From positions 1 to 18,422 of the forward strand of contig CAKQLR010000037.1 of the NCBI GenBank assembly GCA_934254725.1: a DNA stretch of 18,422 nt, given 5' to 3'. The stretch's first letter is position 1. Every line of letters begins with the position of its first letter. The stretch comes from an uncultured Clostridia bacterium (GTDB lineage Bacteria; Bacillota; Clostridia; Christensenellales; Borkfalkiaceae). Positions 17,201 to 18,422 of this stretch are shown here, piece after piece. The notes under the pieces are model-generated. The model was given only the letters and a program-made list of their open reading frames with translations, did not search any database and was not told the origin of the DNA. The position numbers were made by a program, and so were the translations under genes.

Positions 17201-18422
17201 AGACAACCTACGAATACGCCTTGAAATTCGGTTTTCAAGCCAGAACCTATTTTTATACCGTCGGCGATTTCAAGTCCTTCGGTTCCGCCTTCTTCGAACG
17301 TTACGGAAGAAAGAGCTTTACAATTACGGAATGCGTCGTACTCTATCTTTGTTACCGAGTTGGGGATAACGATGGATTCGAGAGAAATACAGTTTTCAAA
17401 CAGACCCTGTTTAATAACTTTTATACCTCTGGGGAGTTCTATTTCCGTAATGCTCGTACAGCCGTCGAATACCTTTTCGCCGAAGCTGAAGGCCGAAGCT
17501 TCGCCCGCGAACTCGAGCTTGGTTATGCCGTTGTTGTAAGCGAACGCGCCGTTTGCTATAAGTTTTACGTCCGCAGGAACTACGAACGAGCCTTCTATAA
17601 CGTTTGCCGAGGGGCTGTATAACAAAGTAGCTAATTTGCCCTCGCTGTTCTTAATATAGACAACGCCTTTATCTACGGCATACTTGGGGCTTTCGGAAGA
17701 AACGTTTATTCTCGCGAGAGCGGGAGTATTGTAGAACACGTTTATACCGTTAGCGTCGTCGGAGCCGAGAGCGGTAATGCTTTTGGGAAGAGTTATTTCC
17801 GTAAGCGATGTGCAGTTTGCGAAAGACATGTCGTCGAGAGCGGTAACACCTTCGCCGATAGTAACCGATGACAATGCGGTACATCCGTTGAACACGTCAA
17901 CTTCGAGCTTTGTTACTTTTGCGGGCACGTTGGCTTTTGTAAGCTTGGTGCAGTTCATAAACGCGCCTTCGCCTATCATCACGGTTCTCTCGGGTAAGGT
18001 TAAGGATTTTATGCTCGTTCCCTTAAACGCGTTTGCGTAAATTTTAAGTTCCGTATCGCTTTCTACGAATACTACTTCGGTAAGGTTTTCGCAGCCGATG
18101 AATGCATTTTCACCGATTTCCGCAATATTTCCGCCGATAGTAACTTTGGATAAATATTTGTGTGCAAATACGTTTGCGCCGATGTAAACTACGCTATCGG
18201 GCATTACGTAGTCGCCTGTTTTTACCGTGGGATAATAAACCAATCTGGTAACTTCTTTATCGAAGATAACTCCGTCCACAACAGAATAGTTCTGGTTTTT
18301 TTCGTCAACGTTTACGACGGAGAGCGTGTTGCCGAATACGCCGTTAATATCTACGACGCCGAACTTTTCGCCGATGTTGAGGGTTCTGAGATAGAATTTA
18401 GGCGTTTCGGAAGTGGTGCCGA
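14227..18422 (-). CDS. Giant BspA-like leucine-rich-repeat protein, 5' end beyond the window
   Basis: The frame is open from the right edge (18420) to a TAG at 14227-14229, giving 1397 codons here. A GTG at 18279 is not the start: the 47 codons upstream are coding-like and run into it naturally (NQNYSVVDGVIFDKE). The true start and any signal peptide therefore lie outside the window. About 47 LRR_5 unit cores can be counted, each about 23 residues (AF-x-x-C-x-x-L-x-x-V-x-L/I-P-x-x-V-x-x-IG). The array is broken by at least four 'NG-x-I-Y-D, LVYVP'-type insertions, such as DGVIFDKE, GVVYIKN, NGAIIDR and NGMIYDK, which are common in this family. It is probably a surface or secreted protein whose repeats form an extended solenoid for binding; this is inferred from the family. 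Two units carry a 50-bp identical DNA segment, a sign of recent internal duplication. The TAG interrupts a unit, and the LRR frame continues beyond it. Confidence 0.93.
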   Translation of the reverse strand, partial: GTTSETPKFYLRTLNIGEKFGVVDINGVFGNTLSVVNVDEKNQNYSVVDGVIFDKEVTRLVYYPTVKTGDYVMPDSVVYIGANVFAHKYLSKVTIGGNIAEIGENAFIGCENLTEVVFVESDTELKIYANAFKGTSIKSLTLPERTVMIGEGAFMNCTKLTKANVPAKVTKLEVDVFNGCTALSSVTIGEGVTALDDMSFANCTSLTEITLPKSITALGSDDANGINVFYNTPALARINVSSESPKYAVDKGVVYIKNSEGKLATLLYSPSANVIEGSFVVPADVKLIANGAFAYNNGITKLEFAGEASAFSFGEKVFDGCTSITEIELPRGIKVIKQGLFENCISLESIVIPNSVTKIEYDAFRNCKALSSVTFEEGGTEGLEIADGIKIGSGLKTEFQGVFVGCLSLHELALPERTTKIGSYAFSCTDSVMLGLISTKADEKQTGIVTLNVPSTVKSIGEYAFQYSNYLKHVNFAEDSQLESVGKYAFYYCYVLEEMHLPATVKTIGQNAFSYSSRLHTITFGEGSQLSAIEKSTFSGCMSLEEIKIPATVTKIDNQAFMNCRKLSSVTFENGSKLTSFGTNVFQYTNIKEFEFPETTATLKAGKNMFNNCQRLESLYISAKVSNISDALINVTALKEITVSANHTSLKMQDNLLTSLDGKNIYYALRDTTTGTYRIPEGTETISSYAFVGKTNITKVIIPASVRTIGAYAFMDCTSLEEVEFAEGVQITKLDNCVFQNCTSLKSFTVPASVTSTGTGVFSGCSSLTSVNLGTKLKTLAKQFFKDCASLETVELPASVTTLGDYVFSGCTKLKSVDIKGKLTAVGSYCFEYCLGLETFEFQDTVTKLGAMSIKNNGVVSGSGYIFRGCSNLRSVKLPSKIQGVPAYMFIDCTSLETIVFPETVVGLGYSSFQGCTSLNNIVIHENIKSLGSSLNAPTASCSVFKGCTSLSNITFEGPIGMIGKELFSGCSSLKNVSIKGYTVIGQNAFSGTAIERFNVENGTVWIYDSAFADCEKLTLVSIPASATKLGKRLFSGSPNVQVNLDGANEVYYTSEEANGAIIDRVDNKLVCVPGACEGELIVPEGLVIDNYAFEGANGLTKISLAALVIDTIPNYAFQNCTSLEEVVLPETIKTIGTQAFDGCISLKKVNLPEGLTEIKNYAFQNCTSLEEVVLPDTVETVGTFAWSGDTSLRKVTWSANAKVTTSDFAGCTSLETVILPEGVESIALNAFENCSSLASITLPSTLTDIGVKAFNGTALTSIVLPANLKTFGGGAFANCAGFTSITFAEVNDNFTTADNGMIYDKNNTLVYVPSTIGGEVVLAKGVKLGKYAFAFNTKITNVVLPDDLEEIPEGAFFGCTALTTLVVPDSVNTYGASMCEGCTALTSVTLGKGGNT
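14891..14940 (-). repeat. 50-bp exact direct repeat inside the LRR gene, copy 1
   Basis: This is identical over 50 bases to 15029-15078 and encodes the LRR segment NYAFQNCTSLEEVVLP. The copies are 138 bp apart, exactly 46 codons or two 23-residue units, so gain or loss by recombination would keep the reading frame. Confidence 0.9.
15029..15078 (-). repeat. 50-bp exact direct repeat inside the LRR gene, copy 2
   Basis: Second copy of the 50-bp identical segment at 14891-14940. The bases immediately on both sides differ between copies, so the identity ends sharply at both edges. Confidence 0.9.

Noticed and set aside
14227..18422. Regular short spacing of similar segments as a CRISPR array
   Set aside because: The periodicity is about 69 bp, in frame, and encodes LRR_5 units with variable DNA. 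There are no constant direct repeats with unique spacers.

Overview
The window holds one continuous block of minus-strand genes. Strong Shine-Dalgarno sites (AAGGAGG, GGAGG, AAAAGGAG), Gram-positive-type lipoprotein signals, intermediate GC and giant BspA-type leucine-rich-repeat and InlB/Flg_new-repeat proteins suggest an anaerobic, probably host-associated Bacillota of the class Clostridia. The lineage is inferred from style only; there is no rRNA, tRNA or other marker here.

In the direction of transcription (high to low coordinates), the layout is as follows. (1) 18422-14227 is a giant BspA-like LRR protein that enters from beyond the right edge. It is cut by an in-frame TAG, and another 64 LRR-type codons follow in the same frame down to a TAA at 14032. 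(2) A perfect 12-bp stem-loop lies at 13971-14000. (3) 13931-12900 is a small multi-pass membrane protein with an InlB-like extracellular domain. (4) 12769-10811 is a BatA-like membrane protein with one von Willebrand factor A (VWA) domain. (5) 10795-7976 is a larger membrane protein with two VWA domains around a glutamine-amidotransferase-like domain. (6) 7930-5141 is an LRR lipoprotein with an Fn3-like N-terminus and a C-terminal InlB-like module. (7) 5091-115 is a 1658-residue lipoprotein with N-terminal InlB-like modules and a long array of unfamiliar beta-rich repeats. (8) A second perfect stem-loop lies at 75-104. (9) The first 14 codons of another gene run off the left edge.

Genes 3-5 resemble the widespread MoxR/DUF58/VWA/DUF4175-type membrane clusters, but no MoxR ATPase or DUF58 gene is visible inside the window. 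The short gaps (15, 45 and 49 bp) suggest that the two VWA proteins and the two lipoproteins are co-transcribed. The InlB-like fold occurs in the small membrane protein and in both lipoproteins, which links the membrane genes to the surface genes. My inference is a cell-envelope module in which MIDAS-bearing membrane proteins work with very large exported repeat proteins. Its function cannot be read from the sequence.

The clearest anomaly is the TAG at 14227, which falls inside an LRR unit that keeps exact register on both sides. No RNA genes, CRISPR arrays, insertion sequences or attachment sites were seen, and no intergenic gap exceeds about 300 bases.
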